Source of the DNA: Capra hircus
Taxonomy: Eukaryota; Chordata; Mammalia; Artiodactyla; Bovidae
Direction: 5' to 3'
DNA: 64,000 nucleotides
Assembly (NCBI RefSeq): GCF_001704415.2
Contig: NW_017189517.1
Location: forward strand, 6,645,167-6,709,166
Position numbers and translations under genes: made by a program. Shown piece after piece: positions 32,627 to 44,008 of the stretch. A model generated the notes under the pieces. The model was not told the origin of the DNA. It made no database searches and saw nothing but the letters and a program-made list of their open reading frames with translations. Within the stretch, counting starts at the first letter, position 1, and each line of letters begins with the position of its first letter.

Positions 32627-34263
32627 AGAATATCAACATTAATAGCCAAAGCAATCTTGAGAAAGAAGAATGGAACTGGAGGAATCAATTTGCCTGACTT
32701 CAGGCTCTACTACAAAGCCACAGTCATTAAGACAGTACAGGTACTGGCACAAAGACAGAAATACAGATCAATGGAACAAAATAGAAAGCCCAGAGATAAA
32801 TCCACACACCTATGGACACCTTATCTTTGACAAAGGAGGTAAAAATATACAATGGAGTAAAGACAATCTCTTTAACAAGCGGTGCTGGGAAAACTGGTCA
32901 ACCACTTGTAAAAGAATGAAACTAGATCACTTTCTAATACCACACACAAAAATAAACTCAAAATGGATTAAAGATCTAAACTTAAGACCAGAAACTGTAA
33001 AACTCCTAGAGGAGAACATAGGCAAAACACTCTCCAACATAAATCTCAGCAGGATCCTCTATGATCCACCTCCCAGAATACTGGAAATAAAAGCAAAAAT
33101 AAACAAATGGGATCTGATTAAAATTAAAAGCTTCTGCACAACAAAGGAAACTATAAGCAAGGTGAAAAGACAGCCTTCGGAATGGGAGAAAACAATAGCA
33201 AATGAAGCAACTGACAAACAACTAATCTCAAAAATATACAAGCAACTTATGCAGCTCAACTCCAGAAAAATAAACGACCCAATCAAAAAATAGGCCAAAG
33301 AACTAAATAGGCATTTCTCCAAAGAAGACATATGGATGGCTAACAAACACATGAAAAGATGCTCAACATCACTCATTATCAGAGAAATGCAAATCAAGAC
33401 CACAATGAGGTACCATTTCACACCAGTCAGAATGGCTGTGATCCAAAAGTCTACAAGCAATAAATGCTGGAGAGGATGTGGAGAAAAGGGAACCCTCTTA
33501 TACTGTTGGTGGGAATGCAAACTAGTACAGCCACTATGGAAAACATGTGGAGATTCCTTAAAAGATTGCAAATAGAACTGCCTTATGACCCAGCAATCCC
33601 ACTGCTGGGCATACACACTGAGGAAACCAGAATTGAAAGAGACACCTGTACCCCAATGTTCATCGCAGCACTGTTTATAATAGCCAGGACATGGAAACAA
33701 CCTAGATGTCCATCAGCAGATGAATGGATAAGAAAGCAGTGGTACATATACACAATGGAGTATTACTCAGGCATTAAAAAGAATACATTTGAATCAGTTC
33801 TAATGAGATGGATGAAACTAGAGCCGATTATACAGAGTGAAGAAAGCCAGAAAGAAAAACACCAATACAGTATACTGACACATATATATGGAATTTAGAA
33901 AGATGGTAATGATGACCCTATATGCGAGACAGCAAAAGAGACACAGATGTATAGAACGGACTTTTGGACTCAGAGGGAGAAGGAGAGGGTGGGATGATTT
34001 GGGAGAACGGCATTGAAACATGTATACTATCATGTAAGAAACAAAGTGCCAGTCTATGTTCGATACAGGATACAGGATGCTTGGGGCTGGTGCATGGGGA
34101 TGATCCAGAGGGATGATATGGGGTGGGAGGTGGGAGGGGGATTCAGGATTGGGAGCTTGTATACACCCATGATGGATTCATGTCAATGTATGGCAAAACC
34201 AATACAGTATTGTAAAGTAAAATAAAGTAAAAATAAAATTAAAAAAAAAGAATATCAACATTA
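32627..34263 (+). mobile_element. 5'-truncated ruminant L1 with TSD
   Basis: The body (32,642-34,248) holds the C-terminal third of L1 ORF2, a 3'UTR with a G-rich polypurine tract (about 34,119-34,141) and an A-rich tail. It is flanked by AGAATATCAACATTA at 32,627-32,641 and 34,249-34,263. The 15-bp direct repeat marks ordinary target-primed insertion. The 5' truncation lies within ORF2. Confidence 0.95.
32670..33898 (+). pseudogene. L1 ORF2 C-terminal part, broken
   Basis: Frame from 32,670 to the stop at 33,291-33,293, where a TGG-type codon appears as TAG. The same frame resumes at 33,336. A 1-bp deletion near 33,545 moves the reading to the phase that ends at 33,898 with the usual L1 ORF2 C-terminus (…HQYSILTHIYGI). 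No EN or RT catalytic motifs remain because the copy is truncated downstream of them. It has no coding capacity of its own. Confidence 0.85.
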
Positions 34264-34324
34264 GTGGACAAATCAATCTTTTCTGTGATCACACTATTTA
34301 GGGGAAGTTAGAGAATTTTAATCT

Positions 34325-34890
34325 GAGCTCTAGAGTAGCACTATCATATAAAACATATAATGCAAGCCACCTATATCATTTTAATTTTCATGTTACAATA
34401 ATTTAAAAAGTTTAAAAAACAGGTGAAATTAATTTTAATAATGTGTGTTGTTTCACTCAATATATCCAAAATATTATCATTTCTACATGTACTCAATATA
34501 AAATTATTAATGAAAAATTTCATTTATGTGTGCCCTGTCTTTGAAATCTGCTGTGTTGCATTCTACACTTAGAATATATTGCAGTTGGCACTAGTGTGTG
34601 TTTAGTCACTAAGTTGTTTCTGACTCTTTGCAATCCCATGAGCTGTAGCCCGCCAGGCTCCTCTGTCCATGAGGTTTCCCAGGTAAGAATACTGGAGTGG
34701 GCTGCCATTTCCTTCTCCAGGGTATCTTCCTGACCCAGAGATCGAACCCTGGTCTCTTGCATCTCCTGCATTGTCAGGAGGATTCTTTACCACTGAACCA
34801 CCAGGGAAGCCCAGTTTGCACTAATCACATTTGAAATGCTCAATACCCACATGTTGCTAGCGGCTCCAATATCAGACAATGGAGGTCTAG
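34325..34890. mobile_element. hAT-Charlie (MER1-like) element, split by a SINE
   Basis: Left part: TAGAGTAGCACTATCATATA, CAGGTGAAATTAATTTTAAT and CAATATATCCAAAATATTAT. The right part after the SINE has GAAATGCTCAATACCCACAT and CTAGCGGCTCCAATATCAGA. The order fits a MER1-type non-autonomous hAT element. Its interruption by Bov-tA gives relative age. Confidence 0.65.
34595..34813 (-). mobile_element. Bov-tA SINE
   Basis: Minus-strand copy with the head at the right end. It is flanked by diverged duplicates AGTTGGCACTAG and AGTTTGCACTAA from the hAT element it entered. Confidence 0.93.
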
Positions 34891-37082
34891 TCAATATACA
34901 CATTTGTCAGCAAAACAAAAATAATCCCTTTCAGGACCTTTGGCTCAAACATGATCAGTCATAAAAACAGTTGGCAGAAAATCAAGAGTGGCAGCTACCT
35001 CCACTGCACTCCTGTGACTGTGAACTACAAAAAATTGATTATCCTAACACAAAACACTGTTCTGGAGCAACCCTGCTGATGACAGTTTAGAACAGTGGGC
35101 TTCAAACTTGGCTACTCATCCATGAATTCTTTTCAGAAAGTATGTGAGCAGGGGTAGTTTGCAGGGAATCCACGCTCAGCTTCTCAACATCCATGCCTCT
35201 TGCTGCCTAAAACTGATCTGTCCAAGGACAACTTTTTCCCACTTGCTTAAAATTAAGCATTATTTTGCAGCTGTTCTCAACACTAATCACTTACATCTGT
35301 CATTAACTGGAAACAAAAGCACTTCCTAACAGCTGCATATACTGTCCATGCTGATTCTTTTACACATAATTGGAATGTTTTTTGTATTACAAAATGTTTA
35401 CATTGGTAAAACATGTATAGAAATTGTATGTGATTTCTTTCAAATAAGGTACATCATTCAATTAAACTAGCTAAAATGTGTTTTCTCAGATTGTATCTTG
35501 AAATATCTTTCCTAAGAAAGTCAATCCTCATTTCATTTTATAATTACAGATTTTCTAGTACTTCTTATCAAAAAATTAAATATGTTGTTGCCAGTCCAGT
35601 TATTTTTTAGCTCTATATACTTTTCTCTTTTATAAAATATGGTTGAAAAGTTTAATCCTGTGGCCTAAAAAAATAATGTCTTTAAAATTTTTTATACATT
35701 ATTCTTAATTATTTCCAGAAACCCCAAATTGGGATATTTGTTTACCAAAAGAAACTATGCATGCCATTCAATTCTTTGTTTTATAACATGTTAGCTACAT
35801 ATTACACCATTTAATTTTAAATGACATGTAAGAAACAAAATTATTATTAAATTATTATTATTTTATTAAGAAATTTTATCATTAAATTATTATTAAATAT
35901 TAAAATTAAATTTTCTTTATTTTGAAATAAATAAAAATCTCATTTTAATCTTCTATTCACTTTGCTAGTAAAATATTTAACCAGAGGTGCCCCCAAATTG
36001 ATTTCTCCATGGTTTAAATAAGGTTCCTCAAAATGCATATTAATTTATATTCTCCGTTGAAAAATGAGTGTCTCCATTTGACACTTTATCTGAAGATAAA
36101 GCTGATTTGGCTGATTATTTTGATATGAACATTGCCTTTGTCAACTGAGTTATATTATAAATGTTTTCTATGAAATCAATAATCCAAATCAGTAGCCTCA
36201 AAGTTTCATATTTAGTGTAAATAATAAACTAAAGGGATTTTATCAAAATTATTGTATTGTATTAACTAAGTGACACTTTTCCAAGTATTTTTATGTTCCC
36301 AATCTTTGTAAGTCCAATGAATTAAAAACAATGTCTCAAAATGAAAGAATGATATATAATAGTCATTTGCTAAACCTTGGTGATAAGGTTATTCTGGTAA
36401 GCCTCCCAGAAACACTAAAATTAATGATTCAGCAACAAACTCTTCTATAATTCAGGCTTATTTTCTTTCAAACAATTAAAGATAGGCTCAGCCAAATTGT
36501 CTGTTAAAAATAAAAAAAAATTAATTTAAAAAGTTTAAGTCATTAAACTTTTTTTTATGACTGGTCACCATGTGATTTTTGACCTGTGACTTGGACTCAT
36601 TCCATTCCCTTCTCCTTATTTATGGGAATAAAATTTATATTCTACTCTGTCTCATTAGAAGTAAGAGTCATCCTCCAAGTCATGAACTAATTTGGGGAAA
36701 AATAAACAATCAAATTCACTTAAGAAAAGCATTGCCAACCAAATTCTAGTTTTCATTTTTTACTTTTCAAAATGTGTAATATTTTATACTCTTCTGATAA
36801 ACTGTGTGCTACTAATAATTTAATAATAAAAGATTTAGTACTTAGAAGCTTAGCATTATGGGAAAATTTATTTCAACCTATATTTTTGCAGAGATGTATG
36901 GGTGACCAATAAAAGATCTTTGAACATAAAAATAAATTGCATTATGATAAATTCTGTGAGGGAAGTTGAATGGAATGGCAATTTCAAGGAAATAATAAAA
37001 TCATGTAAAATTTCTAACTGTTCATGGTTTTTCCTTATTTGTTTGCTCTTAATTAACAATGATGAGTGTCTTGTTAACATGA
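34891..37082. other. AT-rich unique stretch
   Basis: About 2.2 kb of strongly AT-rich sequence, including a TTATTAAA-type low-complexity patch at 35,840-35,930. No exon, promoter or recognisable repeat. Confidence 0.45.
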
Positions 37083-37250
37083 TATTTTTAGCTTATTGGA
37101 CAGATTAAGGTGAAAGTGAAAGTCACTCATTCGACTCTTTGCAACCCCATGGTCTATACAGTCCATAGAATTCTCCAGGCCAGAATACTGGAGTGGGTGG
37201 CTGCTCCCTTCTCCAATTAGCAAGGTATTTTTAGCTCATCGGACAGATTA
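37083..37250 (-). mobile_element. Bov-A fragment with long TSD
   Basis: A 118-bp minus-strand Bov-A piece (37,108-37,225) sits between 25-bp direct repeats at 37,083-37,107 and 37,226-37,250, which differ at two positions. The repeats start TATTTTTAGC and end GGACAGATTA. Confidence 0.9.
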
Positions 37251-37554
37251 AAAATGTGATTAAATCATTAATTAAAAGTATAAATATTTATAATATGCTG
37301 CAAATGATAACTGTACAAATAATTAAACTTATGATAAGAAATTTCAGATGCTAACTTCAAGATGTTTGACAGGATAGACAGTTTCTCAAAATTATTTTAG
37401 GTAGCCTATAATTAGCAAGTTTGAAGACCACCGCTATAAAACATAGTCTCATTAAATCCCAGAGGAAAAGTGAGTGAAGGTAAGAATTTTAGAAACAAAG
37501 ACTTCTTTTTATTTTATGACTTTTTAATTTCTGAAGAGTTCCACCTTTATTCCC
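37251..37554. other. Non-coding, no gene seen
   Basis: AT-rich unique sequence. Confidence 0.4.
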
Positions 37555-38352
37555 AGGGATATGTTCGAAGACCGCCAGTGGATGCCTGAAACCGTGGATA
37601 GTACTCAATCCTATATAGACTATGTTTTCTCCTATACATACACACCTATGATAAAGTTTAATTTATAAATTAAGCACAGTAAGAGATTAATGATAACAGT
37701 GAAAATAGTAAAATAGAACAAATACACTGTAATAAAAGTTACGTGGACACGGTCTCTCTCAAAAATATCTTATTGTACAATAAAATGCCTTTTCCATCAT
37801 AACTAGGCACTTATCCCTCACTGTGGCTGTAATTTTCACAGTTTGAGATGCAATAGCAAATCTGGCACCAATTTCTTTTTCCTTTTTCACAGTTTCATGG
37901 GTAGAAGATGCGTTCTTACCATAAATCTTAGCAACTTCAGCATACAACATGGTTTTCTTTCTTCATTAACTCAAGAACTTTTAACTTACAGGAGCACTTC
38001 ATGGCTTCTCTTTGGTGTAACCGAATTGCCAGCATCACTACTCTTGTACTTTGAGGTCATTATTAAGCAAAATAAGGGTGACTTGGACACAAGGGTGTGA
38101 TAGCTCGACGGTCGATCTGATACTAAGTGACTAATGAGTGGGATATGCAGGACTAAGGGATGCTTCACATCCTGGGTGGGACCAAGCAGGACGGTGCAAT
38201 ATTTCATCATGCTACTCAAAATGGCGTGCAATTTAAAACTTATGAATTGTTATTTCTAGAAGTTTGTATTTAATATTTTCAGACCACAGTTGAGTGCGGG
38301 TAACTGAAACATTGGAAATCGAAACAGTGGATAAGGGTGGGGACTATGGTAT
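37555..38352 (-). mobile_element. Tigger DNA transposon relic with transposase remnant
   Basis: Left end CAGTGGATGCCTGAAACCGT then ACTATGTTTTCTCCTATACA. Right end GAGTGCGGGTAACTGAAACA then GTGGATAAGGGTGGGGACTA. On the minus strand, 37,950 down to about 37,760 still reads as part of the N-terminal DNA-binding region of a Tigger (pogo-like DDE) transposase, with YAEVAKIYGKN, TVKKEKEI and ATVRDKCLVMMEKAF. The catalytic DDE region is deleted, so it is a non-autonomous fossil. Confidence 0.75.
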
Positions 38353-38478
38353 AGCAGAAACCACTATAACTTGATGTATACCAGCTTAATCACCAGGGCA
38401 GTTATACAACCTTGCAATGGTGAAATTTTAGGGAGTATTTCTAAGCAATCCACAAATATTGTACTTACTCAAAATGGT
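38353..38478. other. Short unique spacer
   Basis: Nothing recognised. Confidence 0.35.
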
Positions 38479-38492
38479 CACTAGGTGGCGAA
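38479..38492 (+). promoter_or_regulatory. CTCF-type motif
   Basis: TCACTAGGTGGCGA on the plus strand is close to the CCACTAGGTGGCG form of the CTCF core. Oriented rightwards. Confidence 0.5.
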
Positions 38493-38869
38493 AGACTCCC
38501 TCTTCCCCGCTTCCACCAGCTCTCTCAATCTTCCTATCTCCTGCAAAAAGGAAAAGGATAGGAATAACATAGAATAGTGACAACGACACACAACAATAGC
38601 AAGAAATATTTGTTTTAGGTGTTTCCATTTCCTAAGGACAGTAATAAGTCCTTCTCATCTCTGAGAATTTCAGAAATAGCCTTGTCTGGGAAGGTCATTT
38701 ATTCTTCATTAATATCACTTACAAATATTATTAACTAACACATCTCCCTGATATAACCATGCACTTTAACTACAAAACTCAAACCCTATTCAGCTAAGTA
38801 CTTCAACTCTAGAAAAATCAAAAAGCAGCAGCAGCAGTGGCCTCTGGGACATTCCAAGCACGAGGTTAA

Positions 38870-39040
38870 GCCTTTCATTGCACTGAATCTGCGAACAGCT
38901 CTAAGAGCTAGGTGTTAATATCACCCCCAGGATACAGGTGAGAAAGCAGGAAAATAGCCCCAAATCGTTGAGTCAGTAAGTGCCAGATATGGGATGCAAA
39001 TGCAGGTTTGGTTTTGTTCATTTTCAAGTTCAATAGCCAC
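38870..39040 (-). mobile_element. MIR SINE fragment
   Basis: GAGCTAGGTGTTAATATCAC, then CCCAGGATACAGGTGAGAAA and GAGTCAGTAAGTGCCAGATA form a minus-strand MIR. It directly precedes the T+G-rich repeat field. Confidence 0.6.
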
Positions 39041-39271
39041 ACCCTTAAATATCACACTCTGAGATACTTTGGGGTTGTGTGTGTATAACTGTCTATGGGT
39101 CTTTCTGTGTTTGCCTATTCATATTTATATTTCTGTGCTTCTATGTGATTTTATGTCCATGATTCTGTGCAATGTGGAAGTGTGTGTCTATGTGCACACA
39201 CACACAAACACATGTGCAATCCAGAGCGTTCAGAGATATTTCTGGTAATTTCCACATCATTTTATATAGTT

Positions 39272-39290
39272 TAGCCATCAGAGGGAGCTC
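39272..39290 (+). promoter_or_regulatory. Degenerate CTCF-like motif
   Basis: TAGCCATCAGAGGGAGCTC matches the pattern of the 42.4-kb motif with a weakened core (CCATCAG). The downstream 30 bp are also similar to those after the 42.4-kb motif. Confidence 0.35.
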
Positions 39291-39684
39291 ACTAATTTTC
39301 ATTTTCTCTTGAAGAGGCTAAGAAAAGACACGCTAAAAGTCACATTCTTTTATATATGGTTGAGTCGGTTTTCATATGTTTAAGTCTGCATGTGTCTCTA
39401 TGTCTATGCATGTGGAAGTCTGTTTCTGTCTGTAACATGATTAAGCCCATGGATACACCTATATGCTTACACTGACCGATGTAACTGACAGTGTCTGTAC
39501 ATTCTTATACTTGATGTACATTTAGACTTAGTGTTGTGTGGGCATAGGAGTACATTTGTAGATCATTTGTGCATATGCACACGTGAGCACGAGTCACTGT
39601 GTGTATATGCGGACATGTGAGGGTGCATCTCTGTGCATCTGCGCATTTGTGTGCCTGTGGGTTTGTCTCTATTTCTACGTGTAT

Positions 39685-39882
39685 ATGGTAAAGAACCTAT
39701 CTGCCAGTGCAGGAGACTCAAGAGATGAGGGTTCGATCCCTGGGTGGGGAAGATCCCCTGGAGGAGGACCTGGCAACCCACTCCAGTATTCCTGCCTGGA
39801 GAATCCCATGGACAGAGGAGCCTGGAGGGCTACAGTCCACGGGGCTGCAAAGAGTTGGGCACAACTGAAGTGACAGCACACA
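39685..39882 (+). mobile_element. Bov-tA SINE, head-truncated
   Basis: Starts at TATGGTAAAGAACCTATCTG (A-box part missing). The B-box region GGGTTCGATCCC is intact, followed by the Bov-A body. Confidence 0.92.
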
Positions 39883-41175
39883 TGCATGCATACGTGAATG
39901 TCTCTTGCTTTTACAGGCTGAAGATTTTCTGTGTCTGTGTATTCCTGGGTGGGGATGCCTGCCATCTAAGTACACAGTTGCATGAGAATTTGTGTGTCCA
40001 TATAGGCAAGTGCATTTATAGAGCTCTGTGTGCATGTGCCTGTAAGGGGCTTTGCAGCATGTCAGCATCTATGTGGTTGAAGTCTTGTCTTCAGTGTGTA
40101 TATCTCTACAAGAGACCGTGTGTATAAGATAGCACCCATGCTTGCGTGGGCATGTTTAGTCCTCATGTTTACTGTTTGCAAATATTCATCTGTGTGGGCC
40201 TCTGCATGTCTGTGTATCTGTGCATACATGACAGGGGTGGGAGTCTATGTGCCTACATGTGTACATTCTTGCCTATAAGCCTCTTTATCTGTGTCTCAGG
40301 GCTTCTCTATTCACACATGCATGCCTTGGTGTTCATACATCTGTTCCTCCACCTCTGGTTGGATGTGTATGTCTGTGTGACCATCCTCATGTCTATGGGC
40401 ACATGTGTGTGTGTGAGTCTGCATGAGAACTAATGTCTTTGGATGACTCTGTGGATGAATGCATCTGTGTGTCCACATGCTCATGTTACTGTGTGCATTT
40501 GAGGACTCTGTGTACAGGAATTTTCCCTATGTGTTCTGCTATGTCTCTGTTCCTCTTGGTCTGTGTATGCCTCTGTAGTACCTATACCCACTTCTGTTTG
40601 CATGCATACATATGACAATACACACATGTGTCTGTGCAACTGTGTGTTTGTGAAGGCGTGCTGGGCTCTGCCAGTGTGGGTGCATAGCTTTTCTGTCTGT
40701 GTGCAAGACATGCATGCTTGTGTTCCCATGTGCCTCTGTGTTTCTCCAGTATATTTGTGGGTCTCCATGTCCATTTGTACATTCACGTGGAATGTGTCGT
40801 ACCAGCTTTGGTGTCGAAACCTTTGTGCATCTACATGGGTGTGAACCATGTATTTCTCTGTCTCTGTCTACATGCCTGTGTCTCTGAATCTGAGATTCTG
40901 TGCATGAATGTGACTGTGTATGTTCCTCTTGTGCATCTAAGTGAGTGTGTGTGAGTGCAGACGTATTTGCCCATGTATACCTCTGTGTGGGTCTCTAGGC
41001 CTGTGTACCTCTATGCCCATATCTGCAGGTATACACTTCTGCATATGAATCAATCTCCCTCTTTCTTCCCTGCCTCATTCTCTCCCTTGTATCTATATAT
41101 AATGCTTATATCTCTCTATATAAAAGTATATGTCTCTGTATGTATAGAGCACTGTCTTTGTGTATATATGCATGG

Positions 41176-41334
41176 AGAGATTTCTTTCTCAGAGAAGGCA
41201 ATGGCACCTTAACCCAGTATTCTTGCCTGGAGAATCCTAGGGATGGGGGAGCCTGGTGGGCTGCCGTCTATGGGGTCACACAGAGTTGGACACGACTGAA
41301 GTGACTTAGCAGCAGCAGCAGCAGAGATTTCTTT
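41176..41334 (+). mobile_element. Bov-A monomer SINE with TSD
   Basis: A headless Bov-A with CAG-type tail (41,188-41,322) is flanked by the perfect 12-mer AGAGATTTCTTT at 41,176-41,187 and 41,323-41,334. Confidence 0.92.
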
Positions 41335-42400
41335 ATGGATTGTCTCTGTTGTGTCTGTGTGTGCATGGATATGTTTCCATGTACAAGTGCGTGTATGTGT
41401 GCACACCTGCATGCTTGTGTGTTTCTATGTGCACACCAACATGCATGAACATTCCCATGTGCATCCCCATAGTCATTTCTATACATATGCATGTGTGCAT
41501 GTTTATATGTTTTCATGGTGAGCATGAGCATGTGGGTTGCATGTACAGGCAGGAACATGTATGCACAGGTATGTTTTAATAACAATTATGCCTCTGTGTA
41601 TAGATTCATGTGCTCCTGTGAGCATGAAAATGATAGTAAGTACATATTTAAAACACATGTATCTACCTATGAATAAATCTCCATACTTCAGTGTTTGCAT
41701 AAATGTCTCCGTGTCTCTGTGTATCAATAAAAACACATACACCTGTGTCTGCATATGGACAGCTCTGTGCAGTCTATGGGTGTGTGTGTAGACAGGCCAA
41801 CACCCATGTGTCTGTGTGAGCTTCCGTGGGTTTGTCTACGTTTCTGCATAAACATCTGAAGTGTCTGAGAATGGACAGGTACCTCATCAGCCTCTAGAAG
41901 CATCTGTATGTTGTCATATGTCTGTATGTGTATGTATCTGTGTTTTTGCAACTTTGAGGTTATGAATTAGTAAACACATCCTATGGATGCCTAGGTTGGC
42001 ATACATATGTCTCTGCCTGCTTCTCTGGGCCTGTGTGAGTGTGGAGTGTATATTTCTGCCTACATGGTGCTCTGTGTCTACATACAGAACTGTATACATT
42101 TGTATGGATCTGTGTGGATGCATATGTGTATCTGTGTAGACATGAGATGATCCCTGTTGGGACTCTGGGTTATTTGCTCATATTCGTGCAAACACGTCTT
42201 TGGCTGTGGCTGAAAGAATGTATGATCTGTGGGATGATGACACACCTGTAGGTCTATGTCAGTGTGAATATCTGTGGCACTATGCGTGTGTGTGTGTTCT
42301 GGTGTGTAGGTACTTATCTGTGATGAATGTTATGTATATTTATGTGACTATATTGGAGAAAGACTTTTCTACTCATTTCTTCAGCTGCCTTTCTACTGTT

Positions 42401-42420
42401 TGGCCAGCAGAGGGGGCTCA
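42401..42420 (+). promoter_or_regulatory. Strong CTCF-type motif
   Basis: TGGCCAGCAGAGGGGGCTCA fits almost every informative position of the CTCF core matrix. It lies at the right edge of repeat domain 1, oriented rightwards. Confidence 0.7.
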
Positions 42421-42699
42421 AGATTTTCTTCCTGCTCTTGAAATAGCTACAAAAATAAGCAATAAAGATGGCCTTCTTCGGAAAATGTGGATTATTAAAG
42501 ATGGTAACTATGGTGTAATAACACAGGCTTTTATAATCTGAAGGCCAAATATGGTGGCTGCTCAGATCTTCCAGTCCTGATGCTATCAGGGACCCTTCTG
42601 TCGGAGACCTTGGCATGCACCTACCTATCTTCCTCCTCCCCATGGGCCTAAGCAGGGCCCACCTGCTGCAACCTTCTTCCCCATTTTACTGCTTCTCTT
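42421..42699. other. Unique gap between the two repeat domains
   Basis: Ordinary composition with no gene seen. With the MIR that follows it makes up most of the 0.9-kb break in the T+G-rich field. Confidence 0.4.
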
Positions 42700-42960
42700 T
42701 GACTAGAAATGCAGATTAAGATACCTGGTGTCATATAGTCCAACAGTCTTGGAGGCAGGAACCAGCATCATCCACAGTTGACAAATGAAGACTGAGGATC
42801 AGAAAATTAAAGCACATCATCAGCACCATATGACTAATAAGTGGCAGAGGCAGAATTCAAAGCCAGGCCTGACTGACAGAGCTTTCCGCCTTCTGCTCCA
42901 CCCTGAACCACTTCTACGATATCGAGCGCATCCAGTTCCCAGTGCTGGAGCCAGGACTGG
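42700..42960 (-). mobile_element. MIR SINE
   Basis: ACAAATGAAGACTGAGGATC, TGACTAATAAGTGGCAGAGG and CAGAATTCAAAGCCAGGCC form the core of a minus-strand MIR. Confidence 0.65.
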
Positions 42961-43793
42961 GAACAGGTGCAACCGCATTCCCAAGCCTGTGTCCTGAACC
43001 TTGATTCTTTCCTGAAACTATCTCATTTCATCCTTGGAACAGCTGAAAAGGAAATATTTCATCCATGTTTACAAACGCTTATACACAGCCAAAGAAATGA
43101 AGTCACCTGCCAAAATCCTGTGTGAGCATGTAGGTCCTCAGTTTGTGTGCTACAGAGTAACAGCTTGTTAATGAGGCTTAAACATGATCGCATGGATGCC
43201 TCATGAAGTCAGTCTGAATGTTCCAGAGGACACACACTTACTACCCTGCTTTTCTTGTGAGGCCTTCTGAGTATTATGCAGCAAGTCTGGGTGTTATGAG
43301 GGTATCTGTGAAGTCTAGGGCCAGGCTGGGCATTGTGGGATGAATATGTGTGCTGTGGATCGTGTGTCTCTCAGTATGGCTCTTCTGTGAGGACTGTGGG
43401 ACAAGTCTGAGTGTCCCAGGGCTAGTTTCTGAGTTTAGGTGGCATGTCTCTGTGTAACTGGAGTGAGGCTAAATGTTGTGTGTTGAGTCTGTCTGAAGGA
43501 AGGTGAGTCTAGCTGTTGTGGGGCAAGTGTGTGTGACGTATGTGGTGTTAGTAAATGGTAGGGCCTATGAGTTTCTCGTGGTGTCAGTCCATGACTGGTA
43601 TGATTCACATGTGCACTGTGATGTTCTCTACATTAAGGGAGGAGTAGCTATAGGGTGTGAGGTGAAGCTGTGGATTATGGGTTATCGCTATGAATTATGG
43701 GTCCTGTGAGGTCTGAGGTTTGGAGTGAGTGTGTTTTGTGGGAGTGATTTGGAGCATTGTAATTTTTATGACTGATATTTTGGATTTGTGTGT

Positions 43794-44008
43794 GTGTTTA
43801 GTCACTCAGTCATGTCTGACTCTGTGCGACCCTATGGACTGTAGCTCACCAGGCTCATCTGTCTATGGGATTTCCCAGGCAAGAATACTGGAGTGGCTTG
43901 CCATGCTTTCCTCCAGGGCATCTTCCCAACCAACAGATTGAACCCACGTCTCTTACCTCTCCTGCATTGGAAGGCAGATTCTTTACCACTAAGCCACCGG
44001 GGAAGCCT
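43794..44008 (-). mobile_element. Bov-tA SINE
   Basis: Minus-strand copy, head at the right end (CTTCCCCGGTGGCTTAGTGG, reverse complement). Inserted into repeat domain 2. Confidence 0.94.

Larger units (their letters stand above)
39069..42345 (+). repeat. T+G-rich degenerate repeat field, domain 1
   Basis: About 3.3 kb dominated on the plus strand by variants of TCTGTGTG / CATGTGTCTGTG with frequent TGCATG. No long perfect copies are present, and a periodicity of about two turns is visible only loosely. Frames on both strands (Cys/Val/Met-rich on plus, His/Thr-rich on minus) follow from the composition and are not genes. Two Bov SINEs (39,685-39,882 and about 41,188-41,322) inserted after it formed. 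A CTCF-like segment at 39,272 is a diverged duplicate of the one at 42,401. Confidence 0.8.

Noticed and set aside
40096..42251. Many 60-125-codon frames in repeat domain 1
   Set aside because: Low-complexity T+G composition gives Cys/Met/Val-rich plus frames and His-rich minus frames. They are not genes or toxin-like cysteine-rich peptides.
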